Part shown: one piece after another, positions 52,396-60,081 of the stretch
How positions within the stretch are numbered: position 1 is the first letter of the stretch
Layout of the letters: every line of letters begins with the position of its first letter
Assembly: GCF_002236105.1 (NCBI RefSeq)
Contig: NZ_NIWU01000009.1
Span: 124,001-188,000 of the forward strand
DNA: 64,000 bases
From: Pseudomonas umsongensis
GTDB lineage: Bacteria; Pseudomonadota; Gammaproteobacteria; Pseudomonadales; Pseudomonadaceae
Reading direction: 5' to 3'
The notes under the pieces: model-generated
What the model was told of the DNA's origin: nothing
Database searches by the model: none
What the model saw: only the letters and a program-made list of their open reading frames with translations
Position numbers and translations under genes: made by a program

Positions 52396-53504
52396 TCATT
52401 GAGCAAGCACCCATCGATAAGGTAGCAGCTCCATAATCTCACTGGCTCGCTGCGTAGGCAGGCGAGTGAGGACGTCCTTCAAATAATCATACGGATCATG
52501 CCCGTTGAGTCGCGCCGACTGGATCAGGCTCATGATCACCGCCGCCCGTTTGCCGCTGCGTAGTGACCCTGCGAAGAGCCAGTTTTTGCGACCCAACGCC
52601 CACGGCCGAATTTGGTTCTCGGCCCAATTATTGTCAATGGGTACGGCCCCGTGAACTGGCTGGTGGCGTAGGCCCAGACATAGGCGCGATGGGTCTTCTT
52701 CGCGCCTGGGGTGAGCATCTGTACCGGCGTTTCGTCGGCATGGATTATGTTCTGCCCAAGCACCACCTCGCGAAGTGCGTCGACCAGAGGCTGCAACTGC
52801 ACACCGCTCACGCCAATCCATTGCGCTAGGGTTGAACGTGGGATGGCCAAACCGGCGCGACCAAAAATCGATTCCTGACGGTAAAGGGGCAAATGGTCGG
52901 CATACTTCGCGATCATGACGTGGGCCAGCAACCCGGCTGTCGGAATACCCTTATCGATGACCTGTGCCGGCACCGGCGCTTGAATCAGCGTTTCGCAGTC
53001 ATCACAGACCCACTTGCCACGGACATGGCGTTCGACGGTAAACACGCCCGGCGTGTAGTCCAGTTTTTCGCTGACATCTTCACCGATACGCTTGAGTGCG
53101 CAGCCGCAAGGACAATGAGTGTTTTCCGGTTCATGGTGGATCAGCGTGCGTGGGAACTCCGGCGGCAACGCCGAGCGCTTGGGCTTTTGCTTTTTCTCGA
53201 TTGCAGGCGAAGGTGTTTGCAAGGCCTGAAGCTCTGCTTCAACCTCCGCGATATCGGTATCAATCAAATCGTCCAGCAAGCTGGCCTGTTGCGGATTCAT
53301 CTGTTCGCTACGCTTGGCAAACTTCAAGCGCTTGAGCTGCGCAATCTCAGTGGTCAGTTTCTCGATAACCGTTTGGTCGCGGTGAATCTTTTTGCCCATT
53401 GTCTCGACTGTCTGATCGAGACATTCCACACGCTGCATCAGCTGCGCTGCCAGAGTGCGCATTTGTTCAGGAGTTAAGTGGTCGAGATTGGGCAGAGAAG
53501 TCAT
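52396..53504 (-). pseudogene. IS66 transposase TnpC with internal deletion
   Basis: From ATG 53504 the frame gives the IS66 TnpC N terminus (leucine-zipper-like PEQMRTLAAQLMQRVECLDQ, KFAKRSEQMNPQQASLLDD), the zinc-finger segment HCPCGCALKRIGEDVSEKLD and first catalytic Asp in NIIHADETPVQML. At about 52645 it jumps frame to VPIDNNWAENQIRPWALGRK, the Glu-containing end of the DDE domain, and ends WVLAQ at 52396. About 90 residues, including the second catalytic Asp, are missing, so no active transposase can be made. Confidence 0.88.
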
Positions 53505-53585
53505 CCCGCCGATTTTGCCAGAGCGGACGAAAACCGACGACAGGCTGATTGGACAATTGCACGGCAAGGCTGGAGGTGGCAGAGA

Positions 53586-53921
53586 TTACAGGATGGAAAT
53601 CGCGTAGCCTGGCCCGACTCTTTGCCAAGGCAAACCCAGCACCAGAGCATGCAGTTGCTCAGCGGCCAACTCTATCTGCGAGCCGTGCCGAGAACCGGGC
53701 CAGAGAAACCTGCCCTGATGCAGGCGACGGGCCGCTAGCCAGATGCCCAGCCCATCATGCACCAGCACTTTCATGCGATTGGCGCGGCGGTTGGCAAACA
53801 GATAAGCACAGTGCGGCTGCGCCGCACCGAACACCGCGACTACCCGCGCAAGCGTGGTTTCGGTGCCGGCGCGCATGTCCATGGGCTCGGTGGCGAGCCA
53901 GATGGAGTCGATGCGGATCAT
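53586..53921 (-). CDS. tnpB: IS66 accessory protein TnpB
   Basis: A 111-residue IS66 Orf2-type protein: MIRIDSIWLATEPMDMRAGT, YLFANRRANRMKVLVHDGLG, IWLAARRLHQGRFLWPG. Complete. Overlaps the end of tnpA by four bases and precedes tnpC by 81 bp. Required for transposition of this family, role not fully known. Confidence 0.92.
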   Translation of the reverse strand: MIRIDSIWLATEPMDMRAGTETTLARVVAVFGAAQPHCAYLFANRRANRMKVLVHDGLGIWLAARRLHQGRFLWPGSRHGSQIELAAEQLHALVLGLPWQRVGPGYAISIL

Positions 53922-54250
53922 CGCAACAGGTCTCGCAGAAAGGTCGCACAGGCCGCCGCGTTTTCAGTCGGCCAGTTTACTTTGACGGTGCCGCGAGGGT
54001 GTGGGATTTCGAGGCAAATAGTCGCAGAGTTGATATCTGATCGTGACGTCGGCGACGGTAATGTCAGCGGAATAAAGGCAGGTTGCAGGGCAATAGTTTT
54101 TTGCGATTGCAGCCGAATCCACTTATGGACGAGGTTTGCGTTGAGGTTGCGGCCCAGCGCGACGCTGGCAATCGAGGCGCCAGGTTCGGAGCACTCTTGA
54201 ATGACTCCAGCTTTGAATGATTTGGAGTAGGAACGGCGTTGTGGCTGCAT
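53918..54250 (-). CDS. tnpA: IS66 accessory protein TnpA
   Basis: A 110-residue IS66 Orf1-type protein with a helix-turn-helix: QPQRRSYSKSFKAGVIQECS, ASVALGRNLNANLVHKWIRL. Start chosen at 54250 (MQPQRRSYSKSF), which matches the family; the open frame begins at 54286. Complete. Confidence 0.88.
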   Translation of the reverse strand: MQPQRRSYSKSFKAGVIQECSEPGASIASVALGRNLNANLVHKWIRLQSQKTIALQPAFIPLTLPSPTSRSDINSATICLEIPHPRGTVKVNWPTENAAACATFLRDLLR

Positions 54251-54275
54251 GAAAGACCCGCTTAAAAGGCTAGAA

Positions 54276-54307
54276 ATGGTGTCCACTTAAATTTAAGTGC
54301 ACACCAT
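54276..54307. repeat. 32-bp near-perfect palindrome at the IS66 end
   Basis: ATGGTGTCCACTTAAA and TTTAAGTGCACACCAT form a palindrome with one mismatch in each arm and no loop. It lies 25 bases upstream of the tnpA start. It could be the element's end, an operator, or the fusion of two IS ends. Confidence 0.7.
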
Positions 54308-54493
54308 CGCCCTTTGGCGTCGGGGTCAGGAAGGTGTGTTCGCCGGACGCATACGATTGATGCGTCGGGAAAACGTGTTGGTTAATGGGCATCAGAAATA
54401 ACTGTGTGTGTCGACGCGATGGCTGATACCTTCCCCGCGCTCCAAATCGCGTCCAATTGACGCCGATCCCATCAAGGAAGATAAAAACAATGA

Positions 54494-54727
54494 AAGGCGA
54501 ATAAAAGCAAACCGCCTACACCCGATCTGACAACGCCCGCTTTCAAAAAACGATTGGATGATTATCCGGGGGTGATTGTCTCTTCGATAATACTTCGCCC
54601 AAATGGCGACTTGATTCCAAGAACCTTGCGCGAGAATGGTGTAAAGCTATCGCCGCACTCATGGAGCGTTAAGGATCTGCGCGATTTGAATCAATACATG
54701 GGCGGTGTGATTTCACAAAACCGATGA
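54494..54727 (+). other. ORF fragment, unrecognised
   Basis: An open frame without a normal start encodes PPTPDLTTPAFKKRLDDYPG, VIVSSIILRPNGDLIPRTLR and ends ...DLNQYMGGVISQNR. Composition looks protein-coding and reads like the C-terminal end of a larger protein. I do not recognise the family. The rest of the stretch from 54308 to here is without recognised features. Confidence 0.35.
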
Positions 54728-54758
54728 ACTTTTAAGTGCCTGGTCCTGGCGCCAACGC

Positions 54759-54790
54759 TTGACTCTGTCCCTTGGGGCAACCCCTACCCT
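54759..54790 (+). promoter_or_regulatory. MerR-type promoter with long spacer
   Basis: TTGACT (54759-54764), a 20-base spacer with the dyad GGGG-CAA-CCCC, and TACCCT (54785-54790) form the overspaced promoter typical of MerR-family activation. It points at the epimerase remnant at 54835. No intact MerR gene is beside it; a different MerR starts at 63940. Confidence 0.5.
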
Positions 54791-54834
54791 GCCTTGTCCA
54801 TTTCAGGTTCCGCCGTCAGCGGATAAGGCAATCG

Positions 54835-54996
54835 ATGAATACACTATCGCTGGTCACAGGTGCCAATGGGCATCTGGGCAACACCCTGGTCCGGGCACTG
54901 CTCGCCTGGGGGCAACACGTGCGCGGCGAATGGCTTTGGCAGTGCACCCCGACAACCTGGCCAGTTCACCTATGTACATGTGACGCTCCTCCCTGA
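54835..54996 (+). pseudogene. NAD(P)-dependent epimerase/reductase N-terminal remnant
   Basis: MNTLSLVTGANGHLGNTLVR followed by ALLAWGQHVRGEW is the NAD(P)-binding start of an extended SDR (dihydroflavonol reductase-like) with the TGANGHLG glycine motif. Homology ends after about 33 residues, and the frame stops at 53 codons. It keeps a ribosome site and a MerR-type promoter. The full-length gene at 62786-63865 is of a related class. Confidence 0.65.
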
Positions 54997-55082
54997 TCCA
55001 GCTACGACCCGCAGTTTACTGGCTGTGGCTGGATGTTGTCCTGGTGCAGGCGGTGTTCATGCAGAATCGGTGAGCGGCACCG

Positions 55083-55109
55083 CGACAGGCAGAAAACGGC
55101 CAGAAGCGT
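55083..55109. repeat. dispersed intergenic repeat, copy 3
   Basis: GCGACAGGCAGAAAACGGCC carries the same core as the repeats at 19907-19937 and 61701-61740. The remaining bases from 54997 to 55162 show no gene. Confidence 0.5.
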
Positions 55110-55162
55110 CGACACGATGGCCGATAGGGTCACTAGTTGTCGCCTTCCGTGCAAACAGTTGG

Positions 55163-55939
55163 CTAAACCGTTGGTACTGTTCCGCCATCGATCACGAACT
55201 CACTTCCCGTGATAGATGCCGCACGCTGTGAAGCCAGGAAACAGATCAGGTCAGCAACTTCGGAGGGCGTCGATGGGCGTCCGAGCGGGATACCTCCAAG
55301 TGCTTTCATGATTATGTCCTTACCTCCTTGATAGTCAGTACCTGCCTCCTGTGCGAGTCGCTCGGCTAATGCGACCGACGCTTCGGTTTCAACCCAGCCC
55401 GGCGAAACCCGCACTACGCGAACGCCTTTGGGCGAAACCTCTTTCGATAAACTTTTGCTGTATGCCGAAAGCGCTGCCTTGGCCGCCGCGTAGGCTGTTG
55501 TAGATTCCGGCAGTGGCAGCCGACTCTGGATGGAGGTGACGTGGATGACAACCCCTTCCTTGCGCTCGAGCATTCCCGGGAGCAGAGCGCGATCAAGGCG
55601 CACCGCCGGCAATAGGTTCAGGCTGAGCTCTCGTTGCCAGTGCTCCTCGTCCAGCGCGGCAAAACCGCCGCCAGGTGCCGACGAACCACCGAGGACGTGG
55701 ATCATTATGTCTACGCCGCCTAACCGCTCCTGGATCGCGGCGATCAGCACATCACAACCTTCCCGGGTCGAAAGATCCGCCGCAATCAGAAGAGCGCCCG
55801 ACAGTTCAACGTCTACCTGCCTGGCCGAAGTAATTACCTTCGCGCCCTCGGCCAGTAGTAACTCGACGACAGCCTTGCCGATGCCTTTGGTGCCACCGGT
55901 GACCAGGACCCGCTTGCCAGTCAAACCTGGATTCAGCAT
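55163..55939 (-). CDS. SDR family oxidoreductase
   Basis: A 258-residue classical SDR: VLVTGGTKGIGKAVVELLLA, IMIHVLGGSSAPGGGF in place of the usual NNAG, and catalytic Ser, Tyr, Lys in VTSIQSRLPLPESTTAYAAA followed by KAALSAYSKSL. The C-terminal ITGSEFVIDGG is also typical. It overlaps the SnoaL-like gene by seven bases and so forms a two-gene operon. Confidence 0.93.
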   Translation of the reverse strand: MLNPGLTGKRVLVTGGTKGIGKAVVELLLAEGAKVITSARQVDVELSGALLIAADLSTREGCDVLIAAIQERLGGVDIMIHVLGGSSAPGGGFAALDEEHWQRELSLNLLPAVRLDRALLPGMLERKEGVVIHVTSIQSRLPLPESTTAYAAAKAALSAYSKSLSKEVSPKGVRVVRVSPGWVETEASVALAERLAQEAGTDYQGGKDIIMKALGGIPLGRPSTPSEVADLICFLASQRAASITGSEFVIDGGTVPTV

Positions 55940-56265
55940 GGCGTGATCTCCAGGGAACGGATTCGACCGCCTTCCAGCGTGAAGGCGTGACTCAGTTGAA
56001 CCGGGCTACCGGGGAAATTCCCGACAAGGTTCGCAATGACCGTCAGTCTGCTCTGTCCTTGCAGGGCTTGGATTGGTTTGACCTGATAGTTGAAGGCCTT
56101 GCGGGCATCCTGTTGCCAGGCTTTGATATCAGCGATTCCTTCGTATGTTTTTCTCTCATCGCATACCGTAGCGTCAGAGCAGAAGCAGCTAGAAAGTTGT
56201 GCTGCATCGCCACCATTGCTGACCGCAAAGTACATCTGCACGACGTCGGGAAGCTGGAGGGTCAT
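55933..56265 (-). CDS. nuclear transport factor 2/SnoaL-like protein
   Basis: A 110-residue cone-fold protein: LPDVVQMYFAVSNGGDAAQL, FCSDATVCDERKTYEGIADI and AFTLEGGRIRSLEI. SnoaL-like proteins are small binding proteins, isomerases or cyclases. AGGAG precedes the ATG at 56265; the frame opens earlier at 56334. Coupled to the SDR by overlap. Confidence 0.88.
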   Translation of the reverse strand: MTLQLPDVVQMYFAVSNGGDAAQLSSCFCSDATVCDERKTYEGIADIKAWQQDARKAFNYQVKPIQALQGQSRLTVIANLVGNFPGSPVQLSHAFTLEGGRIRSLEITPC

Positions 56266-56358
56266 GTTTTCGTTCTCCTGAATCTGATTGTATGAAGCGA
56301 TCTTGGGCGTTTTTTTTAAACGAGCCTGATGCAATGAGGCCTCAATCTCGGTCGAGCA

Positions 56359-56706
56359 TCAGGAGATCAATCCCAGTTTCGCTGCCTTGAAGGTGGCCGC
56401 CGCTCGGGTCGAGCATTCCAGTTTTCGGAAGATACTTTCCACGTGCGTGCGAACGGTGCTCGGGCTTATTTCCAGTAACCTCGCCACTTTCTTGTTGTTG
56501 GCGCCATCGCTGATCTCCCTGAGAATGCGACGCTCGCGCCCAGTGAGTAAAAGCCCACCCGGCTGCTGAATCTGCTGCTCGCCCTGCGCAGCCAGCCTCA
56601 GCGACGCATTACATGCTTGAGGTGGCGAGAATTCAGCAGCAACCAGATCGCTTCCGCTGACGATGTCAAAGTACGTCTCGACGCTGCTGACAGGCTGAAG
56701 GCTCAT
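56359..56706 (-). CDS. small LuxR-type HTH regulator
   Basis: A 115-residue protein whose C-terminal 65 residues are a LuxR HTH: LLTGRERRILREISDGANNK, KVARLLEISPSTVRTHVESI, FRKLECSTRAAATFKAAKLG. It has no receiver or HD domain. The HTH is nearly identical to that of the 479-residue regulator at 57754-59193, and part of the preceding linker is also similar, so this may be a shortened paralogue. It lies 94 bases downstream of the SnoaL start, upstream in transcription, and may control the SnoaL-SDR pair. Confidence 0.8.
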   Translation of the reverse strand: MSLQPVSSVETYFDIVSGSDLVAAEFSPPQACNASLRLAAQGEQQIQQPGGLLLTGRERRILREISDGANNKKVARLLEISPSTVRTHVESIFRKLECSTRAAATFKAAKLGLIS

Positions 56707-56812
56707 TCGCTGATCTCCTGGATGGATTCCCTGCAGCGATCTTGCTGCCTGACGGATAGCTTGTTCAACTGGGACAAACCTTTATGACCAATCCCGAAAT
56801 TCAGGATAATCC

Positions 56813-57730
56813 ATGTCACACGACCGTTTTGGCCTTAGCGAGCTGGACGCAGTTATAGCGGTCGCCCGCAGGGGGTCGTTTCGGCAAGCCGCGATCGATC
56901 TCCACATCTCCACCACCGCGTTGAGCAACACCATTGCGCAACTGGAAGCCCGCCTCGAATCGCGGTTGTTCAATCGCACTACCCGTAGCGTGGCCATCAC
57001 AGAAGCGGGCAGGATATTTCTCGAACAGGTGGGGCCCGCCTTGCAGGATTTGCGTGCCGCACTCGATGCCGTGCGATCGCATAATGCCGGGCCCTCGGGC
57101 ACGCTGCGCTTCAATGCGTTTGCCAGCGCTGCCCGATCAGCGCTCATGCCCCTGGTGATGGAGTTCTTGCAGCATCATTTGAAAATACACATCGATGTCG
57201 TCACCGAAGGTCGTCTGGTGGACATCGTTGCTGACTGCTTCGATTTCGGCGTGCGCTCGGAAAGTCTCGTTCCGAACGACATGATTATGATCCCCCTCGG
57301 CCCGCCACAAAGGTACGCCGTGGTCGGTTCGCAGGCGTACTTTGAAAAACACGGCAAACCGCGAACTCCATCCGAGCTGCTCCAGCATCGGTGCATTCGC
57401 GTCCGACTACCGAATGGGGGGATTTTCCCGTGGTATTTCGAGCGAGACGCAGAAGTGACGCGTCTCGATGTGAGCGGGCCGCTTACGCTGGATGAACCTA
57501 GTCTGGTCAAGGTGGCGGTGCAGGAAGGCATGGGGCTCGGCTTTTTCATGGAACAGGACGTTCACCACGAAATCCGCGCCGGACAGTTCGTGCGGGTTCT
57601 CGAAGAATGGACACCGCCCAGAGACAAGCTGTGCCTGTACTACCCGAACCGCCGCAACCCCTCTGCGGCAGCCAAGGCATTCATCGAACTGGCACGCGCC
57701 CATCAAGCCGATCAGGACGGGCTCGCATGA
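56813..57730 (+). CDS. LysR family regulator
   Basis: A 305-residue LTTR: HTH LSELDAVIAVARRGSFRQAA, STTALSNTIAQLEARLESRL, FNRTTRSVAITEAG; effector domain SGTLRFNAFASAARSALMPL. Divergent from the small LuxR gene (106-bp gap) and convergent with the larger LuxR regulator. Target probably includes the SnoaL-SDR operon. Confidence 0.92.
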   Translation: MSHDRFGLSELDAVIAVARRGSFRQAAIDLHISTTALSNTIAQLEARLESRLFNRTTRSVAITEAGRIFLEQVGPALQDLRAALDAVRSHNAGPSGTLRFNAFASAARSALMPLVMEFLQHHLKIHIDVVTEGRLVDIVADCFDFGVRSESLVPNDMIMIPLGPPQRYAVVGSQAYFEKHGKPRTPSELLQHRCIRVRLPNGGIFPWYFERDAEVTRLDVSGPLTLDEPSLVKVAVQEGMGLGFFMEQDVHHEIRAGQFVRVLEEWTPPRDKLCLYYPNRRNPSAAAKAFIELARAHQADQDGLA

Positions 57731-57753
57731 TTAAGGCGTAACCCGGACGTAGC

Positions 57754-59193
57754 TCAGGCAATCAATCCCAGTGTCAGCCCCTTCAAGGTGGCGGCTGCCC
57801 GGGTGGAGCATTCCAGTTTGCGAAAGATGCTTTCCATGTGCGTACGAACCGTGCTCGGACTGATGTCCAGCAGCTGCGCCACCCGCTTGTTGCTGGCGCC
57901 CCGGCTGATCTCCAGCAGGATGCGGCATTCGCGAGTCGTCAGTATCGAAGCCTTCGGTTGACGCATCCGACGCTCGCCACCTGCGGCGGCAATGACTGCT
58001 TCGCAAACATCGTTGTCGAACAAACCACTGTCCGCATCGTGTTTGAGTAACCTGGCTGCATCCGCTTCGCCGTGGGCAGGCCGCCAAGGCCTGGCTTCCC
58101 TTAACGCGACCCAGGCGACCGACGTGGCGAACAGGCGATATTCGGCACACAGCGCATCACCCGCCACGCCTCGAAAATAGCCACTGCCGTTGAGCCGCTC
58201 ATAAGCATGGGTTGCAATCTCTGCGGGCACGGCCAGTTCAGTGATAGGTCTGAGGGCCTGTTGCGTCCAGTAAGGGACAAGGCGCACCCGCTCCGAAGCG
58301 CCGTATGGCAGCGTCCCTGCGGTATTCCAAAGGTGGTTCGAAACGGCTGCCCGGCCGAGACCGTAGATGAACGCGGATTTACCAATTTCTGTCAAAATGG
58401 GTTCACGCAGCCCCCACAGGCGTGCAGCTTCCACGGCGACATGCGCTACCTGTCGCGAATGCCCTGCCAACCAAGGGAGCTTCAAGTCGATTATGTCTCC
58501 CACCAGCGACAGTGAGACGCAACGCTGCTCAGGTGCGTGGTCAACCGTTTTCGAAAGCGTTTCCAAACTCGCCAGCCAGTCCTTTGCGTTCTCCAGAAGC
58601 AACGATACCAGCGACGCTGGATAGCGCCGATCCGACTGCTCTCTGATCCAGCGTAGCGCCGCGTCCGGGCCGTGTGCGCGACTGAGAATATCCAGATCGC
58701 CTGCCAGCACTACCTGATAGGCGACGTCTGGAATGTGCTCATGGGTCAGACCCAGCGGCCGTCCGGTGCCGTCGTAGGTTTCGAACACGCGACACAAACC
58801 CGCCTCGACGGCGGCACCGAGCTGGAGCGTTTTAGCGATTGCTCCTGATACCTCACAGTGCACGACGGCAAGCGGGGTCGCCTGATGCACAGCGTTCATT
58901 TGCTCATTGCCCAGCGTCAAGTCGAGCATCGCGCGGCGGCCATCGACGTCATCGCCCAGAAGGTCCGCAAAGCCTTCGGCATTGGCGGTGCAACCGGACC
59001 AGCGCAGCAAGGCAACCTGTTCCGCTACCTTCAAGTGCTCACCGTCGCCGTGCCGGGCCTGCGCCAGCATCCGCGCCAGTGCGGCAACGCGCCGGGAATG
59101 ACCGAGTGGTTGGCCCATGCTGAGATCACCGATCTGGGCGATCGTCGCCAGTGCCCCGTCCAGGGAGATGTCCAGTTGCAACGCACTATCCAT
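57754..59193 (-). CDS. HD-GYP-like/LuxR-type regulator, degenerate catalytic sites
   Basis: A 479-residue protein with two HD-GYP-like halves and a C-terminal LuxR HTH. Half 1 (about 20-190): GHSRRVAALARMLAQARHGD and FETYDGTGRPLGLTHEHIPD. Half 2 (about 235-380): GHSRQVAHVAVEAARLWGLR, YERLNGSGYFRGVAGDALCA. The HD dyad and DIGK motif are replaced (FIYGLGR), so cyclic-di-GMP hydrolysis is unlikely; a sensory role is more probable. HTH: LTTRECRILLEISRGASNKR, AQLLDISPSTVRTHMESIFR. Divergent from the hydrolase-GMC pair at 59282 (88-bp gap), its probable target. Confidence 0.85.
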   Translation of the reverse strand: MDSALQLDISLDGALATIAQIGDLSMGQPLGHSRRVAALARMLAQARHGDGEHLKVAEQVALLRWSGCTANAEGFADLLGDDVDGRRAMLDLTLGNEQMNAVHQATPLAVVHCEVSGAIAKTLQLGAAVEAGLCRVFETYDGTGRPLGLTHEHIPDVAYQVVLAGDLDILSRAHGPDAALRWIREQSDRRYPASLVSLLLENAKDWLASLETLSKTVDHAPEQRCVSLSLVGDIIDLKLPWLAGHSRQVAHVAVEAARLWGLREPILTEIGKSAFIYGLGRAAVSNHLWNTAGTLPYGASERVRLVPYWTQQALRPITELAVPAEIATHAYERLNGSGYFRGVAGDALCAEYRLFATSVAWVALREARPWRPAHGEADAARLLKHDADSGLFDNDVCEAVIAAAGGERRMRQPKASILTTRECRILLEISRGASNKRVAQLLDISPSTVRTHMESIFRKLECSTRAAATLKGLTLGLIA

Positions 59194-59281
59194 GAAAAAT
59201 GTCCCGGGGTCGGATAATTGACCGATGCCCTCAACGCAGGCCAGTCAGCAGAATTTGAACTCCCGAACAGGAGCTCATCCA

Positions 59282-60055
59282 ATGAAAACATTCAAATCGA
59301 AAGTCGCTACAGTCGCCTTCGCACTCGCTGGTACCTTCATCGCAAGCGCCAGCCACGCGCAGGATACAACGCCTTCCGTGGTGATCGTACACGGCGCGTT
59401 CGCCGACGGCTCCGACTGGGCCAAAGTGGTGCCACTGCTTCAGGCCAAAGGAGTGGCCGTTACGGTCGTGCAAAACCCGCTCACCTCGCTTGCCGACGAT
59501 GTTGCCGCTACGCGCCGCGCGTTGAGCAACCAGCAGGGCAAGGTAGTTCTTGTCGGGCATTCTTGGGGCGGTACTGTGATTACCGAGGCCGGTAGCGACC
59601 AGAAGGTCAGCGCGCTGGTATATGTCGCCGCCTTCGCGCCAGAGGCGGGGCAAACCAGCGGCGAACAAGGTAAAGGCGCGCCCACGCCCCCTGGCATCAG
59701 TCAGATCAAGGCAGACGGCAACGGCTTCCTCTACCTGACGCCTGAAGGCATGGCCAAGGATTTCGCCCAGGATCTCCCGGCAGGGCAAACAGCCGTCATG
59801 ACCGCCACCCAAGGTCCCATCAAGGCATCTGCCTTCGAAGATAAAACGACCGTGTCGTCCTGGAAGGCCAAACCGTCCTGGTATCTGCTCGCCACAGAAG
59901 ACCGGATGATTCACCCCGACGTCCAGCGCTCTGCCGCCAAGCGTATCGGTGCCACCCTTTCAGAGGTGCACACCAGCCATGTTCCCCAGCAGTCGCAGCC
60001 CGCTGAGGTCGCCGCAGTGATTCTCAAGGCAGTGCACAGCGTTGGCGAGCAGTGA
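59282..60055 (+). CDS. secreted alpha/beta hydrolase
   Basis: A 257-residue hydrolase with a signal peptide (MKTFKSKVATVAFALAGTFI ... ASHAQ). Fold motifs: VVIVHGAFADGSDWAKVVPL with the oxyanion HGAF, and nucleophile elbow LVGHSWGGTV (Ser within GHSWG), with a His near the C terminus (HTSHVPQQSQP). Related enzymes cleave esters or are annotated as haloalkane/lipase-like. AGGAG lies ahead of the ATG. The GMC gene follows within a few bases. Confidence 0.92.
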   Translation: MKTFKSKVATVAFALAGTFIASASHAQDTTPSVVIVHGAFADGSDWAKVVPLLQAKGVAVTVVQNPLTSLADDVAATRRALSNQQGKVVLVGHSWGGTVITEAGSDQKVSALVYVAAFAPEAGQTSGEQGKGAPTPPGISQIKADGNGFLYLTPEGMAKDFAQDLPAGQTAVMTATQGPIKASAFEDKTTVSSWKAKPSWYLLATEDRMIHPDVQRSAAKRIGATLSEVHTSHVPQQSQPAEVAAVILKAVHSVGEQ

Positions 60056-60081
60056 TCGCTGCATCGATACGGAGCGGGCGC

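Larger units (their letters stand above)
52396..54307 (-). mobile_element. IS66-family element, transposase inactivated
   Basis: The order tnpA-tnpB-tnpC on the minus strand defines an IS66-type insertion sequence. tnpC has an internal deletion. The outer ends are not certain: the palindrome at 54276-54307 lies at the tnpA-proximal side and a small hairpin (CCGTT-AAAA-AACGG at 52380-52393) follows tnpC. I could not find a target-site duplication by eye. Confidence 0.85.
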
